64,000 nt of DNA from NCBI GenBank assembly GCA_039566865.1, contig CM076943.1, positions 14,370,001 through 14,434,000 of the forward strand, written 5' to 3'. The stretch comes from Aurelia coerulea. Its lineage: Eukaryota; Cnidaria; Scyphozoa; Semaeostomeae; Ulmaridae. The notes under the pieces are model-generated. The model saw only the letters and a program-made list of their open reading frames with translations. It searched no databases and was not told the DNA's origin. Below, piece after piece: positions 33,421 through 42,633 of this stretch. Both the position numbers and the translations under genes were made by a program. Numbering within the stretch: the stretch's first letter is position 1; each line of letters starts with the position of its first letter.

Positions 33421-34700
33421 ATACAGTATATAACATTAAAGACCCATTGTCAACCATGATCCTTTGTGCGCCGAATGAAAAGCAAGACGGAGAGAATTTA
33501 GGCCAAAACGACTTTTAGATAACACGAAAGTCGACTTTAGCGCCATGAAGGATCACGGTTAGCAGTGTGTCTTTAACGAGCAAACCTTCCTCCGGCTCAT
33601 AGCCGTGAAACTGTAACTTTTTCTGGATTCTGGTGGTATTGCCCTCAAACGCCATCAAACACGCTGGTGCTTTATTAGAGGTCCCTATACGGCAGAAGTC
33701 GCCATATTCGATCGTAGAGGGTCTCCTTGCCGATTCCTTGTGTTTCTGACAAGCCGCTTCCCAGACTGAGCACCGCTATTTTGTGCTTCTATAATTATCT
33801 CCATACTCCAAAGAGTTTTGTGTTAACGTATAGCCTTTACCAATATGATTTGTCAAAACTTAAAAATCAATTCACTTCCTATGGATTGTGTACTCAAACA
33901 TTACCAATAAGAATCATAGTTCAGAATATTTATTAATGCTTTTCTATTGTCAATATTTTTATTAGTAGCAGTTATTAGTGACGTGACTTTATATAATGCA
34001 TGCACCAATCGACAACCGTAGTCAAATAGTGTAATATTTTTATAGTGTGTAGTGAGTAGCTCAGGGTCTGACAAATTGTGAAAACAGCCTACTCGGAACA
34101 TGTTTAAGGCAAAGGAATCGCTTTGTTCTTCCGATTTAAGAAGCAATGACCCTCTAAAACGAAGCTATCGGGGCAACTCAAGGCTAAATTGAAAGGTGGT
34201 GCTGACACAATCATAAATTATGCGCCCATTCCAATTTCAGTGAGGCATACAAATTTTATTTGGTGTAAGTGCTAACTTAGGTTTTTGAATAAATCATCAG
34301 CTCCTTTCTAATTAGTACGTAAATTTAATTGAAAGGAATTGAAAATATGACTCAATTTACGCTAAACTTTGCTTCATCAGAACTTGTGTTTACTTTTAAC
34401 TTAAAGATTTTTCCGTTGAAGCTAGCTAACACGAATTGAACCAACTACATTTTCAAAGCTCGTAAGCATGTGAACTTATTTTGCTTTAAGTAGTCATGCC
34501 CTTCTAAAGTTATGGACGATTTTTCTTGATCGCTGCTTCTGTAGATGATTGAAAGTAGGAATAAATAGTAGGGATGCGAAACGCGATGGTTTTGCGCGAG
34601 CAAGCATGGATGCAGCCTGCTTGAAAGGGACCAGAAAAATGGACCAAAGTTCGGTAAGATTTTGGTTCTAAACCAGCATCATGCAGCATGAACGGACATG
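33421..34700. other. Intergenic, no gene recognised
   Basis: AT-rich. A minus-strand 81-codon ORF (34146-33901) and its neighbours may be another decayed retroelement, but no motif decides it. Confidence 0.4.
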
Positions 34701-34717
34701 ATCCTGGTATTTACCTA

Positions 34718-34871
34718 CCGTTTACACCGTATCGGTTCAAGTTTGAATCCGTAGCAAACGTGTAATCGATCAGCCGCCCATGTGCTGATGCCCATGTCCT
34801 ATTCTAAACCGCAACATTTTGTTTCCTTCTATCGGATAAAAACTGTACAGGTACAGCGTAAACGTGGTTTT
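34718..34871. mobile_element. Degenerate CCGTTTACAC MITE
   Basis: ccgtttacaccgtatcggttcaagtttg at the left and acaggtacagcgtaaacg at the right echo the GTTTACAC ends of 22060-22547. Much shortened; no target duplication. Confidence 0.45.
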
Positions 34872-34997
34872 ACGTATCTTAAAATCATTCTCAAAAAAGA
34901 ACAATGCGGTAACTAGTGGCGTAACAGAGCAGCTCGGGGCCCTCAGTAAGTTATCTATATATGGCCCCCCTGAGTCGGCAGATACATCAAGAAATAT

Positions 34998-35225
34998 GGA
35001 GTGAGTGGCCGGGCGGCTTATACAGTTTCCATCAGGTGACTGATGCTAAGCTCGGTCGAGTGAGGTCAAACTCCGGATGGGTGACCTCTCGGAAGCCTGA
35101 CCTCGCAACTCACCTCATCGCCCTTCGGAAGGGACGTTATGCTAGGGGTCCCATGCCTGGATGCGGCATGTATGGTGGGCTCAAATTATCTTCGATTAGC
35201 AAGAAATCCTTCCAGACCACTTAAA
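34998..35225 (+). repeat. 5S-rRNA-like SINE, copy 2
   Basis: tggccgggcgg (35006-35016), then gctaagctcggtcgagtgag (35044-35063) and ctccggatgggtgacc (35071-35086), the latter close to the TGGATGGGTGACC of 5S rRNA. Tail with ggggtcccatgcctggat and aatccttccag shared with copy 1 (23534-23770). Confidence 0.72.
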
Positions 35226-35549
35226 ATAGATTGCTGATAAAAAGTTTGCGAAATTTCCAAAATAAAAAAGGTGTCTTCAGCGGCAAAATCATTTTAAGGC
35301 AAGGCCAGCACATCAAAACCGCAATAGTAGGAGTTTAGAGAGGCTTGATGTATGAAGGCACTTTGGCACAAGAACAATTTTGGAGAGGGCAGCTGAAATT
35401 GAATGCAAGCGAAGCGAGCCAAATTTTTGGTTCAGGGTATCTGCTCAGGAACATTTTTCGAGCCATGCCCTTTAGATTGTCGGAAAACGCATTTTTCATA
35501 GACCATGCGCCGTCGAATGAAGAAAATGACTGCGATCGACGATTAGGGG

Positions 35550-35722
35550 CCGGCTGGGGGTGAAATGGGTTGGCTGGGGGTAAAATGGGTTGGCTGGGGG
35601 TAAAATTTGTAGCCTTGATCGCTGGAAAAACAAAGATTTTGGCAAAATTCATCCAGATTTTACCCTACCCATTTTACCCCAAACTTCCATATTTTACCCC
35701 AAACTTGCGCATTTTACCCCCC
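35550..35722. repeat. Inverted minisatellite (GGGGTAAAATGGGTTGGCT units)
   Basis: Three head-to-tail units of ggctgggggt(a/g)aaatgggtt at 35551-35610 face three inverted units of (c)attttacccc(aaacttg) at 35655-35720, with about 50 bp between. Confidence 0.8.
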
Positions 35723-38440
35723 AATAAACTATGTTCTATGGTCTTCTGTATGAGATTCTGTGGAGTCTTGGTTAAGTAATCTGCTAAATTCGTTCATGCA
35801 AGAAGATAACAAAGCATTTTTGACAAGTTTGCAACTTACAGCAGTTCTTAAATGCTAAACGTGGTTCATTCCAGTTCACAAAGGCACTAGAAGTATTTGG
35901 GTCTCTTTAAAGAGGCCCCGAAGTATTTAGTGCAAATCAACACGCTGTTTCTCCAAAGTTAAATTGGTACTTGATTAAAAATCTTTAGGGGCCCCTCGCG
36001 GCCCCTACAGCTTGGGGGCCCTTAGGAGTTGCTCTAACTCCAACCTACGCGCTACGAAACTGTCGATAACTTTAATGTAATGGAATGAGCAGTTTTAAAC
36101 TTGCAATCTATAGCGGCATAGTCCCGTGTGTTAGCTAGATGTCATACGTTTGAAATATGTTACTGTGTTTCTTCGGGGCATTTTGTTTTCACATTTTGTC
36201 AAACATACCATCGTTTTAGTGTCTAGAATGAATTCAGTGTTAGAATATCTTGAAACAATATAAACATTTTCGATTTTCATCTCGTTTTGTATCTTAGTTT
36301 TTTTGGAATCTTGACGATAAACATTCTGTGGACACATAGAGTGAAGATTTATGCATAAATAATTGAAGGGAACTGTGCTAAATATTGGAGAAAACATTTT
36401 TTATAATGAATTCTACTATTACTTCTACCGCTTATGCAAAGGCACTGAAAATGACTTCATGTCACAAATCATCCTGAAAATCCAGATACGTTTCTCACCA
36501 TTGACAAACTATTTCTAGACAGCACGAACAATCTTTTTGTAGGCGTGTTGTGCGATGTTTCTAGTAATATTAAGATTTGAAATAAAATAAACCGTTCTTG
36601 GAACAGATTACATTAAGTGCAAACATTTTCGGCTTGACAAACTTTCGGATAAAGAGTTGTCCAAAAATTTCCGAAAAGTTGTCACGCAGGAAATTTTTGC
36701 ATAGTGCATGCGAAGTGTGAATTGAATAACATCAATATGAATTATTGTCAACATTAACTATGTTTCCAATCTGGTATCATTGTCATTAGTCGAAAAAATA
36801 ACAACGACGTCCCCTTCATCGTCTATCACGCTTTGCATGCTCAGCTTTGTTGATGTAATTCGAACAAAATTCGAATCAAAATGTCCGGAATTGATGGTGC
36901 TATCAAAAATGACAAAGAACAAGATAACCCATTTGCAGCTTTCTCACTCGTATTTGCAGAAATGAGACAAACAGACAGGCTTTTGTCTCCTTGAAAATGG
37001 AACATAATTGCGCCAAAGGCAATACCAAATCGTAATTGTGTACAGCCTTGCAATAATCTATCCTAGGAAAATTAAAGAGGAGCCGTTGTCATCGACGAGG
37101 GTCCTTTGTGTGCACGCTACAATTTCCAACTGTCTGAAAATCAAATTAGGCTCAGACAACGGGCAGTATAGATCCACAGTACACTACTCGAACTGATAAA
37201 AGAGTTTACTAAATTAAGACCTTTCTATCAGTGCAATTACTGCAGAGTGGGTCCATGGTTTCCGTTCAGGCCAATTTTGATTTTCTGACAGTGTGAAAGC
37301 GTAGCTTGCCCGCTAAGGGCCCTAGGCGACAATCATTCTTTAAGCGCCCTGCCTGGGACGAAATTGTTGACTTGTCATACTTTGAAATGTATACCCGACC
37401 TTATTCTTATACCAAAATCGCGAAAAACGATAACGTTCCTTATACCAAAGTCGTGAGAATCGACACCGTTTCTTTTACCAAATATCGCGAAAATCGATAC
37501 CCTTCCCAATGGCAAGTCCCCGTACCCAAAATATGTGTAGTGCCCCCCGACGGGACTGGGGACAACATGAGATCGTACTTTTCCAATTTTACATCTGTCT
37601 ATGGTCATTAAATGCATGCGTAAAGTGTACATACTCGATAATTTCATTCTTTTGCTAGCAGAAATTTCAGTAAAAATCATTATGTGATGCTCTAACTGAT
37701 GTATTTTATATCTTCTATTCGTTGCAAAATATGTAAATGAAATGTAGTTCCCGCGTCAGAAATGTCTTTCTTCTATCAGCACTTTTGCGAATCGAATCAA
37801 TTCCATCAGCAGACAGGCATTAGCGGACAGCTATACCGTTGAAGTTCATCTATTCCTGAATGCTTGTTTTGAAAATGTTGCTTGTTTTGAAAATGCTTGC
37901 CAAAACCAAACGACGAAAAATATAACATTGTGTTGCATTTTGTAAATAGGAACTGAAAACAGCAATTTTGAAATACATCGTTGACATTAGCCTATTTAGA
38001 TGTGGTGCCGACTACAAACCAAACTATTGTGTGGTTTATTAATTTGTGTGCCGGTATGGTGTAAGAGACGTAGGTAACAATCTCACAGTTCTGTTGGTAA
38101 AAATCATTTTCCAACAGGGACCATTGCATTTTTTGGTCCTTGCGAAAAGTTGTTCAAGGTCGTTGGTGATAGATTTTGGGGAGTTTCGTGGGTAGCATTC
38201 TTTGTTATTTTGTTGAGGATACCGAGGACTGCCCCTTTTGTCTGAGCCTTTTGTTATGCTGGTAAAGTTCAAAGCAGATCAACACACTGGGAAACCTATT
38301 ACCATGCGCGAGAATTTCTTTGTTTCCTTGCTAATTCTTGTTTGGATTTTGTGGCCGGATTATACGCCCACATTTTACCACAAAACCAAACATATGCTCT
38401 GCGCATGATCACAGGTTTCCTTTTTGGGGGATAACCGTTG
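35723..38440. other. Intergenic, no gene recognised
   Basis: ORFs at 36131-36397, 37306-37680 and 38039-38272 lack family signatures and overlap other ORFs on the opposite strand. Nothing else is supported. Confidence 0.45.
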
Positions 38441-38529
38441 CTTTCGTTGCTTTGAACTTTCAGGATTCGTATCCCCAACAATATTGTGATCTTGTGACCA
38501 TTTCAGAACGGATTTCCTTAGCGAGTTGG

Positions 38530-38800
38530 ATCAAACGCGAAATTTTCGGAATTAACTTTCGCGACTCGACCAATATGGGACATTTCACGGAAATAAACTT
38601 TCGCGTTCGGGAGAATAGCATAATTTTCTTGAAATGAAAATGCACAAATTTTTTATCTTAGAACCTTAGAACATTTGCCGGGAATAACATTTCATGAATT
38701 ACATATTTTGGGAAATTTTCGCGAATTTCACATTCTCGGAAATTCGCTGGATAAACTTAGCGAATTTCGGCCAAAAAACGCAAGAATTCGGCCAAAAGCG
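38530..38800. repeat. Cluster of TTTCGCGA-like repeats upstream of the 71-residue protein gene
   Basis: Repeated cgaaattttcgg, ctttcgcg, tttcgcga and gcgaatttc in both orientations, ending about 220 bp before the start at 39017. May be a decayed inverted-repeat element; could overlap the promoter. Confidence 0.5.
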
Positions 38801-39016
38801 CAACAATTAATGTTAATTTTTGCCCGGGTTGTAATGTAGCCCCATCTCTTTGAAGTGTTTGAAATTCTTGCAGTACATTCCAAACCCGTGGGCAAAATAG
38901 TACAAAATAGTACAATGGGTTTGCCTCACCCTGGTTTCCTGTATCACAAAGGAAAGCAAAGGGCGTACCACCTTGACAAACGAGAAGTAAAAGGCAAACG
39001 AAAGTGGCAAAGCAAA

Positions 39017-39232
39017 ATGGCGAACTGTCAGTGGCTGTGGACGATTGTCTGGTTTTTCGCATTACTTATCATTTGGCCAATTGGCTTTTTATGTGCAATT
39101 ATTTACGAATTAGTTGTTCCATTTTGTGCTTGCTGCAATGGATGCTCGGACGTTCGGAATTTCTTTCAAAAAGGCCTGGATTTGCCCTACACAGCTTCGA
39201 GAAATATGGTTCAGGGAAAGTCATTATTCTAA
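39017..39232 (+). CDS. Small 71-residue membrane protein, conserved-looking, function unknown
   Basis: ATG at 39017 in a good context (caaaATGG) and TAA at 39230-39232. The frame is open upstream to 38855, but I chose this ATG because the protein then begins MANC followed directly by a hydrophobic segment. Residues 6-38 are almost entirely hydrophobic (WLWTIVWFFALLIIWPIGFL, then CAIIYELVVPF), enough for one long or two short membrane passes. Next come a Cys-rich turn (CACCNGC, 37-43) and an amphipathic tail ending LDLPYTASRNMVQGKSLF. The pattern, hydrophobic WP-GF segment, PF-CC turn and KG--LP---A-NMV-GK tail, resembles a small family I remember from invertebrate genomes without an assigned function. 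Single exon. The ATG is 1.9 kb left of the MBLAC1 stop; the genes converge. An AATAAA at 39901 could end it. Confidence 0.7.
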   Translation: MANCQWLWTIVWFFALLIIWPIGFLCAIIYELVVPFCACCNGCSDVRNFFQKGLDLPYTASRNMVQGKSLF

Positions 39233-40442
39233 CTGGTTTATTTTCATCTCCAGGATATATCTTTAACTATGAACTGAACATTATGTTTTATAGTAAATTT
39301 TTCAATGAACTATTTCTGGATGGAGGGATGAAGATGACATATGTATTGCTCTGAAGTTGCCGGAGGAATTAGGCCCATTAGGTCTAGAACTGTGGAAAAT
39401 GCAATCTCTTTGTATGCTTTTGTATGGTGGGGGTACAGAAACTCGTCTGAAAGGAATACATTCAAAGCGATGATACCTTGCACATGATATCATATAACAA
39501 CACAAAGCAAATGCACTTTCAGCATGTACAGCTGGTGATCTGATGAATTTTTTATGAAGATTTGAAACTCTGAGAAGACTCGCTTTAGCATGTTGCCCTG
39601 TGTGCTGTCTGTGCCCTCCTGGACACTGGGTTTTTTTAGTTCAACCACACCCCATAAAGCAACATTAAATGTATTAGGATTTTTATTTTTAGCACTTAAT
39701 TTCGATTTTTTGAATGGAATGGATTATAAAATCCAGTACAGTAAGACCTGCTGACAAGAAACAGGTCTTTCATAGCACAGTACAATTCAAGTTTCTTTCA
39801 CATAGTTTAGTTCTTTTTTGGCATAATGTATGACTAAAGTGAGTCTGTTTTCATTGTAAAAATTATTAACAATCAACCTTCATAAAATTTTGTAAACAGA
39901 AATAAATATGGTACATTCATGATTTATTGAAAGCTTGTGATAAATTCATCTCAGATATTTGATCAAAACTCAAAGGATAATTTGCTTCTAAATATTTTGA
40001 CTTGTGATCTACTTTGTACCAGGGGTACCAGGCCTCATTAATGTGTCCAAGTGCATGAGCACTGCTCACAGACACAAAACATCATATCATATTAGTTGGT
40101 AGCATCTTTATTGTACTCTGAGTGCTTTGATTGCAGTTTGCAGGCACACTTTTTCCCAACCATTTACTCAGAGACAGAATAATATTCTTAAGGTTGATGC
40201 TTTTTATATTTTCAAATCTTACCTGTTCAGCCTGTCCCATAATTACGTTTAATGAGACTATATATTACAAAAACATTATAAGTATGAAATAGAACTGTGT
40301 TATGTTATGCTTAATGTTAATGAAGCTTGCCTGCATGCATCAGTGATATCAGCAGACAATAATTGATGTTGATGTATGTATACTATACAGAAATGTCTTC
40401 CATGCAGATAAAGTTCATTATAAAATCTTGCCTCTAGTCTGA
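39233..40442. other. Convergent intergenic stretch between the 71-residue gene and MBLAC1
   Basis: Presumably 3' UTRs. AATAAA on + at 39901-39906 and on - at 40112-40107 are the only polyadenylation hints; no other feature seen. Confidence 0.4.
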
Positions 40443-40897
40443 GGGCCTGCTTATATGCGGTGCACTGGCTTGTTAGCGAGGTGGCTTGCCTCCACGCCAG
40501 CTTGGTTTTATATGAGGGTTTTGATAGTGAGGCAGCCCTGAGCCAGCCCAGCCCTTATGGTAGCTCAGTGCAGTCTTTCTTGTGTGTTTTCATTTTTACG
40601 AAAGAAAGATTGCACCTTTGGCACCAGATGTGACAAAGGGTCCTCCATCTTTTGAAACTTGACAAATCTGCTGCATTTACCGGTGCGTTACAGGTGGGCT
40701 GGCCCATTTCTTCCGTTTATATGAGCAAAGCAGCCTGTTTCAGGTGGAATCCCAGCATTCTATAAATGGGGTGGGCCAGCCTAGCATACATATAAAACAC
40801 AAATTGATGTTTAGAAAGCTGTGACCAGATGAGAAGGATCTCACCTGAAGGTGAGCCAGCTCGCTAAAGGGCCAGCCCACCTCATATAAACAGGCCC
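40443..40897. mobile_element. PIF/Harbinger-like MITE with TGA target duplication, in the MBLAC1 3' UTR
   Basis: Left GGGCCTGCTTATATGCGG, right the inverse of GGGCCTGTTTATATGAGG, TGA at 40440-40442 and 40898-40900. The interior has several copies of ggctggcc/ggccagcc and a tatatgagg repeat. 455 bp; its end is 27 bp from the MBLAC1 stop codon. Confidence 0.88.
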
Positions 40898-40924
40898 TGA
40901 GCATCTACATCACAATTTTAAGAC

Positions 40925-41539
40925 TTATTTTCCTTGTTCTTGCCTTACTCGAAACATTGGTCCATGCCCTGGTATGATATAATCTGCCATCTTCATGACC
41001 TTATCTCTGTTTTTGATTTGTTCTTCCGGCCATTCACTGATCTCTTTCCAGGAATCTCCATCATTTTCGCTTTCAAAGAGGTCACCACATACAACAACAG
41101 TCCCTAGGCCTTCAGCATCCTTAACTACGACACTCACATCTGAGTGCATATGGCCAGGAGTCGGGATTACAGTGACAAAATCTTTGAATATGATAAATGC
41201 ATCACCTTTTTTGAAATCATGGTCAAAATAAGAGTCTTTGTAATTGATATCAAAGCCTACAATATGTTTGGCATTTAGAAATAAGTTCAGGTTTCCAATA
41301 TGATCAGAATGGCCATGTGTGCAAACAACATAATCAATTTCATCTGGGGTAATACCATTGTCTTGTAATGCTGCTATAAGCTTATCCTTGTCCCATGGTC
41401 CACCAGTATCAACAACAACTTTGATTGGGCCAGTGATGATTGAAGATGTACCTGTAGCCCTGTATTGGCCATTCTCATCTGTGAAGCTGTAACCAGGGAA
41501 AAGAACTTTCACGTGGAAAACATCTGGTTTCTGTTCCAT
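40925..41539 (-). CDS. MBLAC1: Metallo-beta-lactamase domain-containing protein 1 (MBLAC1-type hydrolase)
   Basis: Intronless, 204 residues, ATG at 41539-41537, stop at 40927-40925. MBL-fold metal ligands are all visible: HGHSDH at 75-80 (HxHxDH), His130 in PTPGHMHSD, Asp153 in CGDLFE, His192 in the closing PGHGP. VVVDTGGPWDKDKL (41-54) and the GHSDHIGNLNLF signature match MBLAC1 rather than glyoxalase II or lactamases. Human MBLAC1 is longer (about 266 residues, from memory), mainly at the N-terminus. Human MBLAC1 is reported to act as a nuclease on histone pre-mRNA, and the worm relative SWIP-10 works in glia; neither role can be read from this sequence. A cag|G acceptor just upstream (about 41563 on this strand) suggests a spliced 5' UTR. 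The gene is divergent from SCOC, about 1.0 kb between starts. Confidence 0.93.
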   Translation of the reverse strand: MEQKPDVFHVKVLFPGYSFTDENGQYRATGTSSIITGPIKVVVDTGGPWDKDKLIAALQDNGITPDEIDYVVCTHGHSDHIGNLNLFLNAKHIVGFDINYKDSYFDHDFKKGDAFIIFKDFVTVIPTPGHMHSDVSVVVKDAEGLGTVVVCGDLFESENDGDSWKEISEWPEEQIKNRDKVMKMADYIIPGHGPMFRVRQEQGK

Positions 41540-42280
41540 CTTGCATTAAATCCAGGCTCTATACCTCTGTTATCCTGTAAAGGTGATGTCAGGTCCAGCA
41601 GCACAGGGGAGTGCCCTAACCGTTTCTGCAAACTTCTAGCAACAGGAGCTGAACATAAATTGTTCTGATCGTTGTTTCTCTGCAACACTGCAAAAGTATA
41701 CACATATTACTGAAGTTTGCATCACTCTACCAAGAAGGGCGGCGCCAGGGGTGGGGGTGGAAGTGGGAAGGAGGAGGTCATGTCCATCCCATTTCTCTCT
41801 GGTTCTCAAGCAAAAATGATACATAAAATGTAAGGTACACCTTCTGGCCCATCAGTTCTATCCCTTGTCTACCCTTCTATTTCAGGGCTGGTGCTGCCCC
41901 CTGAACTCATCAAACATCAGTCAGTCAGCAGCATGCCATTCAAGAATCAGTGCAAAATGGAGGAATACTTTCTGTCTGGCAAAAACGTACGAGATATAGT
42001 TTTTATCCAGTATTTATATTCAAAAATGTAAAAAGCCCAGCAACAAAAGAAAAAGAGAAAATACACTACTCTACTGCTATCAAATTAAACATACAGTACG
42101 TTAGTACGTACCTCTTCTCTTCCTACAAGTCCTTGTTTACAAGAAGCTCCAGCCATCAGCTCTTTTAGCATAGCCTCGATATCAATAGCTATTGTTGTTG
42201 TTGTTGCAAATTTGTTCTGTGAATCTTGTTTATCAGACTTATAACATTAGTCACAAGAATCATACCCTATCACAAATGCT
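41540..42280. promoter_or_regulatory. Shared 5' region between MBLAC1 (-) and SCOC (+)
   Basis: 1.0 kb in total separates the two start codons (41539 and 42549). It may hold both promoters. No TATA box is convincing. It contains MBLAC1 5' UTR sequence and, at the right, the palindromic element 42281-42418. Inference from divergent layout only. Confidence 0.35.
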
Positions 42281-42418
42281 TAGACTTATGGCATTTCGTC
42301 CCTTGTTTCCCTGCGTTCTTTGATTTGCAGATATCACTTGCTCAAGGTACCTAGTGAGCAAGTGATATCTGCAAATCAAAGAACGCAGGGAAACAAGGGA
42401 CGAAATGCCATAAGTCTA
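42281..42418. mobile_element. Perfect-palindrome foldback element with 9-bp target duplication
   Basis: Two 64-bp arms are exact inverse copies around a 10-base centre (aggtacctag). Ends TAGACTTATG...CATAAGTCTA. ACAAATGCT is duplicated at 42272-42280 and 42419-42427. It lies 130 bp upstream of the SCOC start codon. 9-bp duplications with long inverted repeats fit Mutator-like or Merlin-like transposons; no transposase is present. A second family member is at 59160-59940. Confidence 0.92.
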
Positions 42419-42548
42419 ACAAATGCTCACAAGAACAACAACAAAAGAGAGTTTGAAACTAATGTAGTGATTCCACTTGACTGGTGAGTCGACTGCACTG
42501 CAGCTGTTCGTGAGCTGCCATTTTCGCAGCTCGAAAACATTTTGAAAG

Positions 42549-42633
42549 ATGGATGAAAATGCAATGGAAGACGTACCATTGGGAAAAAATGAAGGATCTG
42601 ATGCAAGAAAAGTGCTGAATGAATCATTTAGAG
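42549..42633 (+). CDS. SCOC: SCOC exon 1 (start codon)
   Basis: aaagATGG start; encodes MDENAMEDVPLGKNEG and KVLNESFR; ends with one base of a Gly codon, donor gtattg (weak but followed by matching phase). Confidence 0.88.

Noticed and set aside
33901..34146. 81-codon minus-strand ORF (FALNMFRVGCFHNLSD...)
   Set aside because: Could be a retroelement remnant, but no catalytic or family motif is visible; too weak to call.
37306..37680. Two overlapping 101-codon ORFs on opposite strands
   Set aside because: Tyr/Arg-rich text caused by repeated taccaaa.tcg phrases; no domain.
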